Assembly: GCF_963665245.1 (NCBI RefSeq)
Contig: NZ_OY762267.1
Coordinates: 1,798,001 to 1,862,000 of the forward strand
Source of the DNA: an uncultured Paludibaculum sp.
GTDB lineage: Bacteria > Acidobacteriota > Terriglobia > Bryobacterales > Bryobacteraceae
Reading direction: 5' to 3'
Length of the DNA stretch: 64,000 bases
A program made the translations under genes and the position numbers. Under the pieces are notes generated by a model. That model worked only from the letters and a program-made list of their open reading frames with translations, had not been told where the DNA came from and did no database searches. Positions 1-9,853 of this stretch are shown in pieces (the stretch's first letter is position 1; each line of letters opens with the position of its first letter).

Positions 1-520
1 CAGTCAGGATGAAGAACCAGCGCCAACCGTATGCGCCGATCATCCACCCGCCCAATAACACACCTACCGCTGGACCGAACTTGGTGGCCGCATCGATGAT
101 CCCATTGGCCAGCCCGCGTTCTTCCTCCTTGAAGCCCTTCGACAGGATCTTCGAGTACGCCGGATAGGCCACCGACTCGCCAATGCCAAGCAACAGCCGG
201 AAAGCCACCAGCGCGGCAAAGCCTGTCACCATGCCCATCGCCAGCGTGGCCGCCGACCAGATGAGGAACCCCAGGGCATACACCCGCGCCACGTCATATC
301 GATCCACCAACCATCCGGCCACAATCTGGAACAGCGCGTAGGTCCAGAAGAACGCGGCCAGCAGGAACCCCATCTGCGTGTCGTGCAGCCCGAGCTCCTT
401 GGTCAACTGCGGAGCGGCGATGCCCAGATTGCCCCGGTCCATGTAGTTGATCAACACGGACACGGCCAGCAACAGGAGCATGGGCCAGTGGGATGGGGTG
501 CGCTTGGCGTTGGAAGTCAC
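1..520 (-). CDS. MFS transporter, N-terminal half (runs off window)
   Basis: The reading frame from a GTG at 520 starts with a short hydrophilic stretch, then a hydrophobic helix containing LINYMDRGNLGIAAPQL. That pattern is typical of the anion:cation symporter branch of the major facilitator superfamily (hexuronate, galactonate or glucarate transporters). Further helices and the loop DRYDVARVYALG follow, a variant of the loop 2-3 signature. The C-terminal half lies outside the window. The gene sits 15 bases downstream of the peptidase-like gene on the same strand, so the two may be cotranscribed. No good Shine-Dalgarno precedes the GTG, and an ATG at 481 is a weaker alternative that would cut into the first helix. 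Family is fairly certain; the substrate is not. Confidence 0.8.
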   Translation of the reverse strand, partial: MTSNAKRTPSHWPMLLLLAVSVLINYMDRGNLGIAAPQLTKELGLHDTQMGFLLAAFFWTYALFQIVAGWLVDRYDVARVYALGFLIWSAATLAMGMVTGFAALVAFRLLLGIGESVAYPAYSKILSKGFKEEERGLANGIIDAATKFGPAVGVLLGGWMIGAYGWRWFFILT

Positions 521-535
521 AAAGCGGGCAGTATA

Positions 536-1687
536 TCAGTTGCCCAGCGACGCCGTGACGGAATTCGGATTGCGCAGCAGCGCCCGCACGGCCTGATCGC
601 CCAGCCGGCGGTAGAGCCGGTCGACCGCGACCCACGACCACGTGTAGAAGACGCGCGCCTGTTCGGACGACGCGCCCAGCACCGGCGGCGCCCGCAATCC
701 TTCCACCGCGGCCACATCCGCCGCGCCTGGATTTTCGCCCGACCAACGCATGGCCATCCCTTCGTGGAACCAGTGAGGGAACCGTCCGTGCGCCGCCAGA
801 CACGCATGGACCAGTTCGTGCGTGACCGCCTGGCGGGCCTCGCGCTGAAACGCTTGCCGGAACAGCACCACGCGGATCCGCCCATCGAACTGCCCGCCGC
901 TCCACTCCTCGGCGCCAGTCGTGGCCCGGTAGGCCTGTAGGTTCTGCAGCACCAGCGGGATCTGTTCCTTCAGCTCGCAGCCCAGCGCGGCGTCCAGCCG
1001 GGTGTACTCGTCGTTCGCCGCCGCCAACACCTCGGCCGCCGTGCTCTCGGAGATCTCATCGCTGTTGTAGCGCAGAACAAAGCGGTAGCCCCGCAGCTTG
1101 TTGCGGCTGGTGTCGGCCGTCAGCTCGGTTCGGGCCTTCTCCATCAGCGCCTCGACTGAAGGGTTTGGAGCCAGCGCCTGCGACTCCGACCAGTAGTCGA
1201 GAGCGATCCGCGGCTCGTCGCTGCGGTAGGCCGCCAAGCCTGCCAGCGCCAGCGTGAGAGGATCCTTGCGGCCCTCCCGCTTCAGCGTGTTCTCCATCTT
1301 TTCCAATGCCAGCCGGGGCTGGTTCGCCTCGATGAGCGCCAGCACCTCTCCGGCATCCGGCCGCTCGGCCGCCTGCTCCTTCAGCCGCGCGGTCTCGGCC
1401 CGCAGCATCTTGGGCAACTCGATCTCCGAAGCCGTCCGCAGGCCGGCCCGGTAGGACTCCAACCCTTCCAGATCGCTCGCCAGCACGTAGCCCGTCTGCC
1501 CGCCGGACGTCACCTTATAACAGGTGCCCGCGTCGCCCGAGATGGAGAACCGAACCTGGACGGCCGCGCCTTCGGGCAGCCGTGCCACGGGATCGGCATC
1601 GGTCGAGCAGGCCGAGCGCAGCACCGCCCCACCGGCGTGCACCACCGGATCACTGGCCAGAAGCAGGAAGGCTAGAAGGGAGAACAC
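536..1687 (-). CDS. Secreted SH3-like / peptidase-MA-like metalloprotease
   Basis: 383 residues. An N-terminal signal peptide (MFSLLAFLLLASDPVVHA) is followed by an SH3-like segment with a Cys pair and the motif GYVLASDL at about 75-85. A helical, TPR-like middle follows. The C-terminal third is a peptidase-MA-type domain with HELVH at about residue 290 and FHEGMAM roughly 17 residues later, matching the HExxH...E zinc site of gluzincins. The protein is probably exported and may act on cell-wall or extracellular peptides, but the substrate is unknown. It precedes the MFS gene on the same strand and is divergent from the acylase gene at 1802. The zinc motif is seen directly; catalytic activity is inferred. 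Confidence 0.75.
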   Translation of the reverse strand: MFSLLAFLLLASDPVVHAGGAVLRSACSTDADPVARLPEGAAVQVRFSISGDAGTCYKVTSGGQTGYVLASDLEGLESYRAGLRTASEIELPKMLRAETARLKEQAAERPDAGEVLALIEANQPRLALEKMENTLKREGRKDPLTLALAGLAAYRSDEPRIALDYWSESQALAPNPSVEALMEKARTELTADTSRNKLRGYRFVLRYNSDEISESTAAEVLAAANDEYTRLDAALGCELKEQIPLVLQNLQAYRATTGAEEWSGGQFDGRIRVVLFRQAFQREARQAVTHELVHACLAAHGRFPHWFHEGMAMRWSGENPGAADVAAVEGLRAPPVLGASSEQARVFYTWSWVAVDRLYRRLGDQAVRALLRNPNSVTASLGN

Positions 1688-1801
1688 CGTTCTATCTATC
1701 GGCTGAACCGCTGCGCGCGGCTAGACCCGGGTTATCCTGGATCGTGGCTCCGTCGCCAGACCGGCACCGTCCTTGCCGTCCACGAAGGAGTCCTCCCCTC
1801 A

Positions 1802-3901
1802 ATGCAATGGCGCGCCGCTCTCCTCGGCCTGTGCACTGCTCTCTCCGCCTGGGCCGCCTCTCCGGCGAAGGGCACGGAAATCCTGTGGGACCGCTTCGGG
1901 GTTGCCCACGTGTACGCCAGGAACACGGCCGATCTCTTCTACTGCTACGGCTACGCCCAGGCCCAAAGCCATGGCAATCTGCTGCTCAAACTCTATGGCG
2001 AATCGCGTGGACGGGCCGCCGAGTACTTCGGACCCGCGGGCCTCGCCAATGACCGCTGGGTGTGGACGAACAGTGTGCCGCAGCGCTCCGCCCAATGGCT
2101 GGCGCAGCAGACCCCACAGTTCCGCGCGTATCTGGAAGCCTTCGCCAAGGGCATCAACGACTACGCCGCGCGCCATCCCGAGGCGCTCTCGGCCGAGGCG
2201 AAGCGCGTGCTGCCGGTGACGGCGCTCGACCCGCTGGAACACGTCCATCGCATCGTCCACTTCACCTATATGGGCTCGCCGCGCCTCGCGCAGGCCATCA
2301 CCCCGCAGGAGACAGCCGCCAACTTCCTCGACACTCCGGAAGCCGTCGGCTCCAACGGCTGGGCCATCGCCCCAAAGCACACCGCCGCCGGCCATGCCCT
2401 GCTGCTGGGCAATCCGCACCTGCCGTGGGGCGACTGGAGCACCTACTACGAGATCCACCTCACGGCGCCGGGCATCGACCTCTACGGAGCGAGCCAGGTA
2501 GGCTTCCCCGTGCTCCGCTTCATGTTCAGCGACTACGTCGGCTTCAACCAGACCGTCAACTCGATTGACGCCGTGGACCTTTATGCCATCAAGGCCCAGG
2601 GCGACGGCTATCTGTTCGATGGCCAGGTGAAGCCGTTCCAGAAGAGCACCCATGCGCTCAAGGTCCGCCAGGCCGATGGAACCTTCCGGACCGAGACGCT
2701 GACGATCACCAGCACGGTTCACGGCCCCGTGATCCGGCAGGATCCGGCCGGTCCGGTGGCCCTGCGCGTCGCCGGGCTGGACCGCCCGTTCCTGCTGGAG
2801 CAGTACTGGCAGATGGCCACGGCGCACAACTTCGCCGAATATGAGAAGGCCCTCAAGCGCCTGCAGGTGCCTACGTTCAACATCCTCTACGCCGACCGCG
2901 ACGGCCACATCGAATACCTGTTCAACGGCCTGCTGCCCAAACGCTCGACGGGAGATCTGCGCTACTGGGCCGGCGTCGTTCCCGGCGATACCTCGGAGAC
3001 GTTGTGGACCTCATACCACTCCTACGAAGAGCTGCCCAAGGTGATCGACCCGCCCTCCGGCTACGTCCACAATACGAACGATCCGCCGTGGAACGCGGCC
3101 TGGCCCGATTCGCTCGACCCCGCCAGATACCCGGCCTATACGGCGCCCAGAAACACCAGCTTCCGGGCCGAGCGCTCGCTCCATATGCTGAGCGAGGAAC
3201 CCCGGTTCACGTTCGAGAAGTTCCTCGAGGCCAAGCACTCAACGCATGCCGAACTGGCCGACCGGATCCTGCCTGATCTGCTCGCGGCCGTGGAGCAGTA
3301 CGGCACGGAGCGCGCCAAGCAAGCCGCCGCCGTGCTGGAGAAGTGGGACCGGGCCACGCAGCCGGAGAGCCGCGGAGCCGTCCTCTTCCATGCCTGGGCT
3401 ACGCGATTCATGGGGCCGGCCATGGGGTCGCAGGCAGGCTTTGCCCTGCCGTACGATCTGAAATCGCCGTTGATCACGCCTTCGGGGTTGAAGGACCCGA
3501 AGAAGGCCGCCGCGCAGCTGGACGAGGCCGCGGCGGAGACTCTGAAGAACTTCGGTGCGCTCGACGTGCCGTGGGGCCAGGTGATGCGGATCCAGTGGGC
3601 CGGGGTGGATCAGCCGGCCAATGGAGGCTTCGGGAATCTCGGGATCTTCCGGGTGATTACGTTTGGGCCCCTACACGGAAAGACGCGCTCGCAGGTGCAT
3701 GGGGAGACCTACGTCGCGGCCGTGGAGTTTACGAAACCGACGGCCCATGCCAAGGTGCTGATGTCGTATGGCAACTCGTCGCAACCGGGGAGCAAGCACC
3801 AGACCGACCAACTGCCCTACCTGGCGCGACAGGAACTGCGGACGGCCTGGCGGACGCGGAAGGAGATCGAGGCAAATCTGGAGAGCCGGGAGCGGTTTTA
3901 G
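1802..3901 (+). CDS. Penicillin-acylase-family amidohydrolase (Ntn hydrolase)
   Basis: 699 residues with a signal peptide (first about 20 residues, ending AWAAS) and then EILWDRFGVAHVYA, the conserved N-terminus of the penicillin acylase / acyl-homoserine-lactone acylase family. The precursor cleavage point is visible as VGSNGWAIAP, which makes Ser184 the predicted N-terminal nucleophile of the beta subunit after self-processing. GNPHLPW follows about 20 residues later, as the family requires. Family members are periplasmic and hydrolyse amide bonds of acylated amines such as beta-lactams, AHLs or cyclic lipopeptides. The natural substrate cannot be read from sequence, so quorum quenching is only a possibility. 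GAAGGAG lies 11 bases before the ATG. Confidence 0.9.
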   Translation: MQWRAALLGLCTALSAWAASPAKGTEILWDRFGVAHVYARNTADLFYCYGYAQAQSHGNLLLKLYGESRGRAAEYFGPAGLANDRWVWTNSVPQRSAQWLAQQTPQFRAYLEAFAKGINDYAARHPEALSAEAKRVLPVTALDPLEHVHRIVHFTYMGSPRLAQAITPQETAANFLDTPEAVGSNGWAIAPKHTAAGHALLLGNPHLPWGDWSTYYEIHLTAPGIDLYGASQVGFPVLRFMFSDYVGFNQTVNSIDAVDLYAIKAQGDGYLFDGQVKPFQKSTHALKVRQADGTFRTETLTITSTVHGPVIRQDPAGPVALRVAGLDRPFLLEQYWQMATAHNFAEYEKALKRLQVPTFNILYADRDGHIEYLFNGLLPKRSTGDLRYWAGVVPGDTSETLWTSYHSYEELPKVIDPPSGYVHNTNDPPWNAAWPDSLDPARYPAYTAPRNTSFRAERSLHMLSEEPRFTFEKFLEAKHSTHAELADRILPDLLAAVEQYGTERAKQAAAVLEKWDRATQPESRGAVLFHAWATRFMGPAMGSQAGFALPYDLKSPLITPSGLKDPKKAAAQLDEAAAETLKNFGALDVPWGQVMRIQWAGVDQPANGGFGNLGIFRVITFGPLHGKTRSQVHGETYVAAVEFTKPTAHAKVLMSYGNSSQPGSKHQTDQLPYLARQELRTAWRTRKEIEANLESRERF

Positions 3902-4063
3902 GGGGCGACGGCCGGGCGGACGGCTTCCTCGTGGATTGACGACACTGCGGGCGGAGACCACTCGCTGACGCTTGTGGTTCGTTGCGGGCTATCCGAACGG
4001 GGTGCTACCAGCACGGGGGCCCGCTCATTGCCATTCGCGGTTCGCAGCGCGGAGGGGCGGGGT

Positions 4064-5917
4064 CTACTTGGGTAAGGCGAAGGCGACGTAGCTGCCTTGG
4101 ATGGGTTTCTGGGTGCCCGGGGTTAGGCCTTCCTGGGCGGCCGCACAGAAGACTACGTACTCCCGGCCTTCCGCTTCGTAAACAGCGGCCATGCCTTCCA
4201 GCGCGGCTCCGACTTCGGCTTCCCAAAGGACCTTGCCGTTGTCCACGTCAAGGGCATGGACCTTGCGGTCCCGCGTACCCGCGAAGATCAGGCCTCCGGC
4301 GGTCACTACCGGGCCTACCTTGGGGTAGTGCGAGCCGGTGTCGTGGATGCCCTTGGCCGCCAGTTCCGGCACCTCGCCCAGCGGGATCTTCCATTTGATG
4401 GTGCCTTCGTTCAGGTCGTAGGCGGTCAGCGAGGACCATGGCGGTTTGATGGGCGAGAGGCCCTGGCTGTCGAGCATGAAGCCGAATCCGCTGTAGTAGC
4501 GGACCATGTCGGCTTCGGGGTTGGGGGCTTTGCGGGGCTCGCCCTTGGGCTCGAGTTTGAGCATGGCGGGGAGGTCCTTGGAGACCACGTAGAGGAGGCC
4601 CTGCGAGGGGTTCACCGCGGCTCCGCTCCAGTTGGCTCCACCGTTGTTGCCGGGCATCTGGATGGTGTTGCGCTTGCCGGGCGGGGTGAAGAGACCTTCG
4701 TTGCGAGCGCTGAGGATCTCATCCTTGAACTTCGCGCGGTCCTCGGGTGTTAGGTAGGGGCTGAGGTCGTCGACGGTGAACTTCTGGCGCGAGAAGGGCG
4801 GCGGCTTGGTGGGGAAGGGCTGGGTGGGCCAGGTGGTCTCGCCGGTCATGTCGGTCTGGGGAACGGGGCGCTCCTCGATGGGCCAGAGCGGTTCGCCGGT
4901 GACGCGGTTGAAGACCCAGACGAAGCCCTGTTTGGTGACCTGGGCGACGACGTCGAGGATCTTGCCGTTGTGGTGGACGGTGAGTAGTTTGGGCGCGGTG
5001 GCGTCGTCGTAGTCCCAGATGTCGTGATGGACCATCTGGAAGTGCCAGAGGCGTTTGCCGGTGCGGGCGTCGAGGGCGAGCAGGCTGTCGCTGAAGAGGT
5101 TGGCGCCGGCGCGGTCGGCTCCATAGAAGTTGTATTTGGCGCTGGCGGTGGGGGCGTAGAGGATGCCACGCCTGACGTCGAGGGACATCTCGCCCCAGAC
5201 GTTGGCTCCGCCGACGGTCTTCCAGGCGTCCTTGGGCCAGGTTTCGTAGCCGGCCTCGCCGGGATGGGGGATGGTGTGGAAGGTCCAGACGAGCTTGCCG
5301 GTGCGGACGTCGAAAGCGCGGATGTCGCCGGGCGCCGAGCCGTAACCCTGGTTGGTGGCGGAGCCGAGGATCAGGAGGTCCTCGAAGACGCGGCCGGGGG
5401 TGGTGGACTGGACGAGCGAGAGGGTCTCGGGGTCGCGGCCGAGACCTTGTTTGAGATCGACGCTGCCGTGCGTGCCGAAGGTGTCGATGGGCTGGCCGGT
5501 ACGGGCATCGATGGCGCGGAGGCGGTGGTTGCTGGCAAAGAGCAGGCGGCGGTCGGAGCGGTCCTTGCTCTCCCAGTAGTTGAGGCCGCGGTTGGTGATG
5601 ACCTTGGTGTCGGGTTCGGGGGTGTAGGTCCAGAGTTCGGCGCCGGTGGCGGGGTCGAGGGCGACGATGCAGTTCTTCCTGGCCATGACGTACATGCGGC
5701 CGTCGGCGACGAGGGGGTTGAAGAAGTACTTGCTGCCGTCGCCGGTCTTGAAGGTCCAGGCCGGCTTGAGTTTGGCGACGTTGGAGCGGTCGATCTGCTT
5801 GAGATCGGAGTACTGGGCCGCGTCGGGGGCTCCGCCGTAGTCACGCCAGGTGCCGTGGGTTTGTGCGAACAGAGGCAGGGAGAGGAGCACGGCTCCTCGG
5901 AGGCATTGGGATAGCAA
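4064..5917 (-). CDS. PQQ-dependent dehydrogenase (quinoprotein, periplasmic)
   Basis: About 617 residues. The eight-bladed propeller of quinoprotein glucose/alcohol dehydrogenases is evident: THGTWRDYGGAPDAAQYSDL near the N-terminus, repeated tryptophan-docking strands (ALDPATGAELWTY, AFDVRTGKLVWTF, ALDARTGKRLWHF, ALDVDNGKVLWEAEVG), and FQMVHHDIWDYDDAT at the active-site face. It would oxidise a sugar or alcohol in the periplasm and pass electrons to quinone or cytochrome c. I place the start at a TTG (5917), because GGAG lies 8 bases upstream and a signal-peptide-like stretch ending SLPLFAQ follows. An upstream ATG at 6088 would add residues derived from the adjacent repeat array and is rejected. 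It converges on the acylase gene. Substrate unknown. Confidence 0.9.
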   Translation of the reverse strand: MLSQCLRGAVLLSLPLFAQTHGTWRDYGGAPDAAQYSDLKQIDRSNVAKLKPAWTFKTGDGSKYFFNPLVADGRMYVMARKNCIVALDPATGAELWTYTPEPDTKVITNRGLNYWESKDRSDRRLLFASNHRLRAIDARTGQPIDTFGTHGSVDLKQGLGRDPETLSLVQSTTPGRVFEDLLILGSATNQGYGSAPGDIRAFDVRTGKLVWTFHTIPHPGEAGYETWPKDAWKTVGGANVWGEMSLDVRRGILYAPTASAKYNFYGADRAGANLFSDSLLALDARTGKRLWHFQMVHHDIWDYDDATAPKLLTVHHNGKILDVVAQVTKQGFVWVFNRVTGEPLWPIEERPVPQTDMTGETTWPTQPFPTKPPPFSRQKFTVDDLSPYLTPEDRAKFKDEILSARNEGLFTPPGKRNTIQMPGNNGGANWSGAAVNPSQGLLYVVSKDLPAMLKLEPKGEPRKAPNPEADMVRYYSGFGFMLDSQGLSPIKPPWSSLTAYDLNEGTIKWKIPLGEVPELAAKGIHDTGSHYPKVGPVVTAGGLIFAGTRDRKVHALDVDNGKVLWEAEVGAALEGMAAVYEAEGREYVVFCAAAQEGLTPGTQKPIQGSYVAFALPK

Positions 5918-6014
5918 CAGCGGATCTCCAGAGTGGGATGGCCGGCGCGACCACAGCCGCCGGAGGTATGGGGTTATCTTATCGTGGCCGGGGTGGGGAC
6001 GAGTGGGGACGGGG

Positions 6015-7020
6015 TGGCCCAGTGGGTTTGATTGCTCAGATTTTTCGAATTGGCTGCTGTTTGGGTCGTTGCGGCGGGCCCTGGGCAATGCCCAGGGGAA
6101 TGGTGGAGGAGAGGTTTGGGTTGTTGAGGCCGGTTGGGGGAATGGGTTTGTTCGCTCAGATTTTTCGAATTGGCGGGTGTTTGGGTCGTTGCGGCGGGCC
6201 CTGGGCTACGCCCAATCTCGCCCACCTCAACCCCATAACGTCCACCGCCTTCTGTCTGTCAGCGACTCTCCCAACCCCAACGACACCCACCCCCAGCATT
6301 CCCCTGGGCATCGCCCAGCCCCGCCCCAACCTCGAATCCACTCGCCATCCAACCACAACGGCCGCAACCGCTCCGCCTCCAACCCCAACGCCACCCGCCC
6401 CCAGCATTCCCCTGGGCATCGCCCAGCCCCGCCCCAACCTCGAATCCACTCGCCATCCAACCACAACGGCCGCAACCGCTCCGCCTCCAACCCCAACGCC
6501 ACCCGCCCCCAGCATTCCCCTGGGCATCGCCCAGGGCCCGCCCCAAGCTCGAATCCACTCGCCATCCAATCACGACGGGCCCAACTGCTCCGCCTCCAAC
6601 GCCACCCACCACCACCATTCCCCTGGGCATCGCCCAGGGCCCGCCCCAACCTCGCCAACTCGCCCACCTCAATCCCAACTCGCCCACCTCCTCCTGTCAG
6701 CGACTCTCCCAACCCCAACGACACCCACCCCAGCATTACCCTGGGCATCGCCCAGGGCCCGCCCCAACCTCGCCAACTCGCCCACCTCAATCCCAGAACG
6801 TCCACCTCCTCCTGTCAGCGACTCTCCCAACCCCAACGCCACCCACCACCACCATTACCCTGGGCATCGCCCAGGGCCCGCCCCAACCTCGAATCCACTC
6901 GCCATCCAACCACAACGGCCGCAACCGCTCCGCCTCCAACCCCAACGACACCCACCCCCACCATTACCCTGGGCATCGCCCAGGGCCCGCCCCAGCCTCG
7001 CAATCTCTCGAACCCCAACT
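6015..7020. repeat. GC-rich palindromic repeat array 1 (9 cores, two orientations)
   Basis: Nine copies of a short palindrome of the form CTGGGC-NNN-GCCCAG lie in the gap between the PQQ dehydrogenase and the permease. Cores begin near 6079 and 6199 (inverted, exactly 120 apart), then at 6304, 6412, 6520, 6623, 6741, 6860 and 6969 (forward, 103-119 apart). Units are pyrimidine-rich on the plus strand for the forward set and purine-rich for the first two. The core at 6199 is degenerate (right arm GCCCAA). Read on the minus strand, the first two units share sequence with the 120-bp units at 22.4-23.9 kb, including the CCGCAACGACCCAAACA segment. Long ORFs on both strands here are by-products of stop-poor composition. 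Confidence 0.9.
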
Positions 7021-7137
7021 CAGACGGCCCCAACCACCGCCCCCCGCGAGCACCTCGACCACCCCGTCCGTCTCTCATAAACAAGCCCAACAGCTCCGAA
7101 AATCTCCTTGCCACGAGCATTGTCTGGTGTTAGCCTT

Positions 7138-7156
7138 CCCATAAAGGATTTATGGG
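7138..7156. promoter_or_regulatory. 8-bp inverted repeat upstream of permease gene
   Basis: CCCATAAA, three bases, TTTATGGG form a perfect 8-bp inverted repeat about 40 bases before the permease start. It is the only AT-rich dyad in the gap and is followed by AAAAGGAGG. It could be a repressor operator for the permease, which lacks its own adjacent PadR gene, or a weak hairpin. The role is inferred from position only. Confidence 0.4.
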
Positions 7157-7195
7157 AAAAGGAGGCCGCCAGCTCACCTGGCCCGGAAGCCCCAC

Positions 7196-9853
7196 ATGCC
7201 CCTCGAACACATCACAGCCTTCCGTCTGCGGCTGAGGGCCCTCCTCCAAAGAAGCCGCCTCGAACGCGACCTCGACGAGGAACTCGCCTTCCACCACGCC
7301 ATGCGCGCCGAACAGTATGGCGAGGATCCCGAGGCCCAGGCCGCCGCCCGTCGCCAGTTCGGAAACGCAACCCGCATCCGCGAATCCTGCCGCGACCTCT
7401 GGACCTTCCCCACCGGAGAGTCCCTCTGGCAGGACCTCCGCTACGCCGCCCGCACGCTCGCCAACGCCCCCGCCTTCACCCTCGTGGCCGTCCTCTCGTT
7501 GGCTCTCGGCATCGGAGCCAACATCGCCCTCTTCAGCCTGATGGACGTCATGCTCCTCCGCACCCTCCCCGTCAACAACCCCCAACAACTCGTGGAGTTC
7601 GCCCGCGCCAGCGCCGACGCCACCATGACGAATCTCCAGTACCCCGTCTTCGAGTTCCTGAGCCGTGACCGCGACGCGCTGTCAGACATCTTCGCGATCC
7701 GCTCGGCCAACCCCGCCTTTCAGACGACCGGCCCGCCGCGCCTCACCCGCGCCCACGAGGTCTCCGGATCCTACTTCCCCTCCTTGGGCGTCTCCCCTCT
7801 CCTGGGGCGTACCATCAGCCCGGACGACGACCACGCCGCGGCAGCCAATCGCGTCGTCATCCTCAGTCACGCCTTCTGGAGCACGCAATTCGGTCAGGAT
7901 CCCTCGGCCCTCGGAGCCGCCGTCCGGCTCTCCGGCGAACGCTACACCATCATCGGCATCATGCCGCCCGAGTTCTTCGGTGTCGATCGCGCCGCCGTGC
8001 CCGACCTCTGGGTCCCGCTCTCCGTCGACCCGGATCCCGGCGAGGTCTGGATCCTCGGCCGCCTGCGGCCCGGCGTCTCCGCCGCCTCCGCCCGAGCGCG
8101 CCTCGACCCGCTCTTCCGCCAAGCGTTGGCGGCCCAGTCAGCCGGCTTCCAACACACCCCGCAACGCGATCGCGACGCCTTCCTCGCCCAACGCCTCATC
8201 GTCAACCCGGCCGCGGCCGGGACCTCCTCCGTCCGCTGGACCTACTGGGACTACTCCAGCACTCTGAAGATCCTGCTCGGCCTGACCGGACTGGTCCTCC
8301 TCATCGCCTGCGCCAATCTCGCGAACCTGCTCATTGCCCGCTCCGCTGCGCGTGCCCGCGAGATCGGCGTCCGCCTCGCCCTGGGAGCGGGCCGTTGGCG
8401 CCTGGTCCGCCAGTTGATGACGGAAAACCTGCTCCTGGCCCTGTCCGGCGGCGCGCTCGGCCTGCTGGTAGCCGGCTGGGCCCATCCCCTCATGGTCGGT
8501 TTCCTCACGCGGGACCCGCGGCGGGTCGCCCTCGATTTCCGTCTCGACTACCGGCTGTTGGCCTTTGGCGTCGCGCTCTCCGTAGCCACCGGACTCCTGT
8601 TCGGCCTCCTACCCGCCCTCCGGGCCACGCGAGCCGGCATCTCCGGCTCCATCCGCCACGCCGGCCGCCCGGGCAGCCCGGCGCATCGGCCCTGGGCCCG
8701 CATCCTCCTGGCCGTGCAAATCGGACTCTCGATGATTCTGCTCGTCGGCGCGGGCCTGTTCGCGCGCAGCTTGCGGAACCTCGGCTCCGCCGACCTCGGA
8801 CTCCAGCGCGACAATCTCCTCCTCCTCAGCGTCCAACCGGCCGCGGCGGAGCCCGAAGCCCGCCTGCAGTTCTATCAGGAGTTGACCCGGCGCGTCTCCG
8901 CGCTACCAGGCGTCCAAAGCGTCGCGCTCGCCGGAGACGCCGTCTTCGGCAACGGCGGCTGGAACCAGACCGTCTGGGTCGAGAACTCGTCGCAACCCGC
9001 GAAGGACGCAAAAATATCCATGAACCTGACCAGCCCTGGCTTCTTTGCGACGACCGGCATCCCCCTCCTGGCCGGACGCGAGTTCGGGGCAGCGGACCAC
9101 GCAACGGCCCCGCGCACGGCCCTGGTCAACCAGACCTTTGCCCGGAGATTCTTCGGCACGCGGAACCCCATCGGGCAGCACTTCGGAGACCAGGGACCCT
9201 CCTCCAGCGGCCGCTACGAGATCGTCGGAATCGTCGGCGACGCCAAGTACGGCACCATCCGAGAGAAACTCCGCCCCATGGTCTTCTACCCTCTGTGGCA
9301 AGCGCCGCCCAGCGCCTCTCTCGAAGTGCACGTCCGCACCAGGACGGACCCGGCCGCCGTGATCCCCGTCCTGCGCCGGGAAATCCAGGCCGTCGACGGT
9401 GAAGCGCTGATCAGCGAAATCAGAACCCTGCCTGCCGTGGTCCGGGCCCAGTTGCGCCAGGACCGCATGTTCGCCGCCTTGGCCGGCTTCTTCGCCCTGC
9501 TAGCGCTGGCCTTGAGCGCCATCGGCATCTACGGCGTGCTGGCCTACCGCGTCGCGCGCCAGTCGGCCGAGATCGGAGTTCGCGTGGCGCTGGGAGCACA
9601 AAGATCGGATGTCCTCTGGCTGATCATGAAGGAGACGCTACTCCTGCTAGCCGCCGGAGCCGCGATAGGAGTCCCGTCCGCGCTAGCCGCCGCCCGCCTC
9701 CTCCGCAGCCTCCTCTTCGGCCTGGCCCCTTCAGATCCCCTGACCCTGGCCTGTGCCGTCACCGTCCTCTTCGCCGCCGGAGCCCTGGCGGGCATTTTCC
9801 CCGCGCTCCGCGCCATGTCGGTGGAGCCCACCGTAGCCCTCAGGACCGAGTAG
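7196..9853 (+). CDS. ADOP-type duplicated ABC transporter permease (no adjacent regulator)
   Basis: 885 residues. Layout is that of the acidobacterial duplicated orphan permease family: an N-terminal cytosolic helical segment (DLDEELAFHHAM), a first helix at VLSLALGIGANIALFSL, a MacB-type extracytoplasmic core, a three-helix FtsX block (GLVLLIACANLANLLIARS, then AREIGVRLALGAGR), and a second copy of the same arrangement ending ALSAIGIYGVLAY and IGVRVALGAQ. No ATPase gene is adjacent. Family members are thought to work with unlinked MacB-like ATPases in export or mechanotransmission. Unlike the two paralogues at 31.9 and 48.4 kb, there is no PadR gene beside it. Substrate unknown. Confidence 0.92.
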   Translation: MPLEHITAFRLRLRALLQRSRLERDLDEELAFHHAMRAEQYGEDPEAQAAARRQFGNATRIRESCRDLWTFPTGESLWQDLRYAARTLANAPAFTLVAVLSLALGIGANIALFSLMDVMLLRTLPVNNPQQLVEFARASADATMTNLQYPVFEFLSRDRDALSDIFAIRSANPAFQTTGPPRLTRAHEVSGSYFPSLGVSPLLGRTISPDDDHAAAANRVVILSHAFWSTQFGQDPSALGAAVRLSGERYTIIGIMPPEFFGVDRAAVPDLWVPLSVDPDPGEVWILGRLRPGVSAASARARLDPLFRQALAAQSAGFQHTPQRDRDAFLAQRLIVNPAAAGTSSVRWTYWDYSSTLKILLGLTGLVLLIACANLANLLIARSAARAREIGVRLALGAGRWRLVRQLMTENLLLALSGGALGLLVAGWAHPLMVGFLTRDPRRVALDFRLDYRLLAFGVALSVATGLLFGLLPALRATRAGISGSIRHAGRPGSPAHRPWARILLAVQIGLSMILLVGAGLFARSLRNLGSADLGLQRDNLLLLSVQPAAAEPEARLQFYQELTRRVSALPGVQSVALAGDAVFGNGGWNQTVWVENSSQPAKDAKISMNLTSPGFFATTGIPLLAGREFGAADHATAPRTALVNQTFARRFFGTRNPIGQHFGDQGPSSSGRYEIVGIVGDAKYGTIREKLRPMVFYPLWQAPPSASLEVHVRTRTDPAAVIPVLRREIQAVDGEALISEIRTLPAVVRAQLRQDRMFAALAGFFALLALALSAIGIYGVLAYRVARQSAEIGVRVALGAQRSDVLWLIMKETLLLLAAGAAIGVPSALAAARLLRSLLFGLAPSDPLTLACAVTVLFAAGALAGIFPALRAMSVEPTVALRTE

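Noticed and set aside
6015..7133. Several 100-400-codon ORFs on both strands
   Set aside because: They exist only because the repeat units lack stops; the translations are Pro/His/Arg- or Gly/Ala/Arg-rich repeats, present on both strands, with no ribosome sites.
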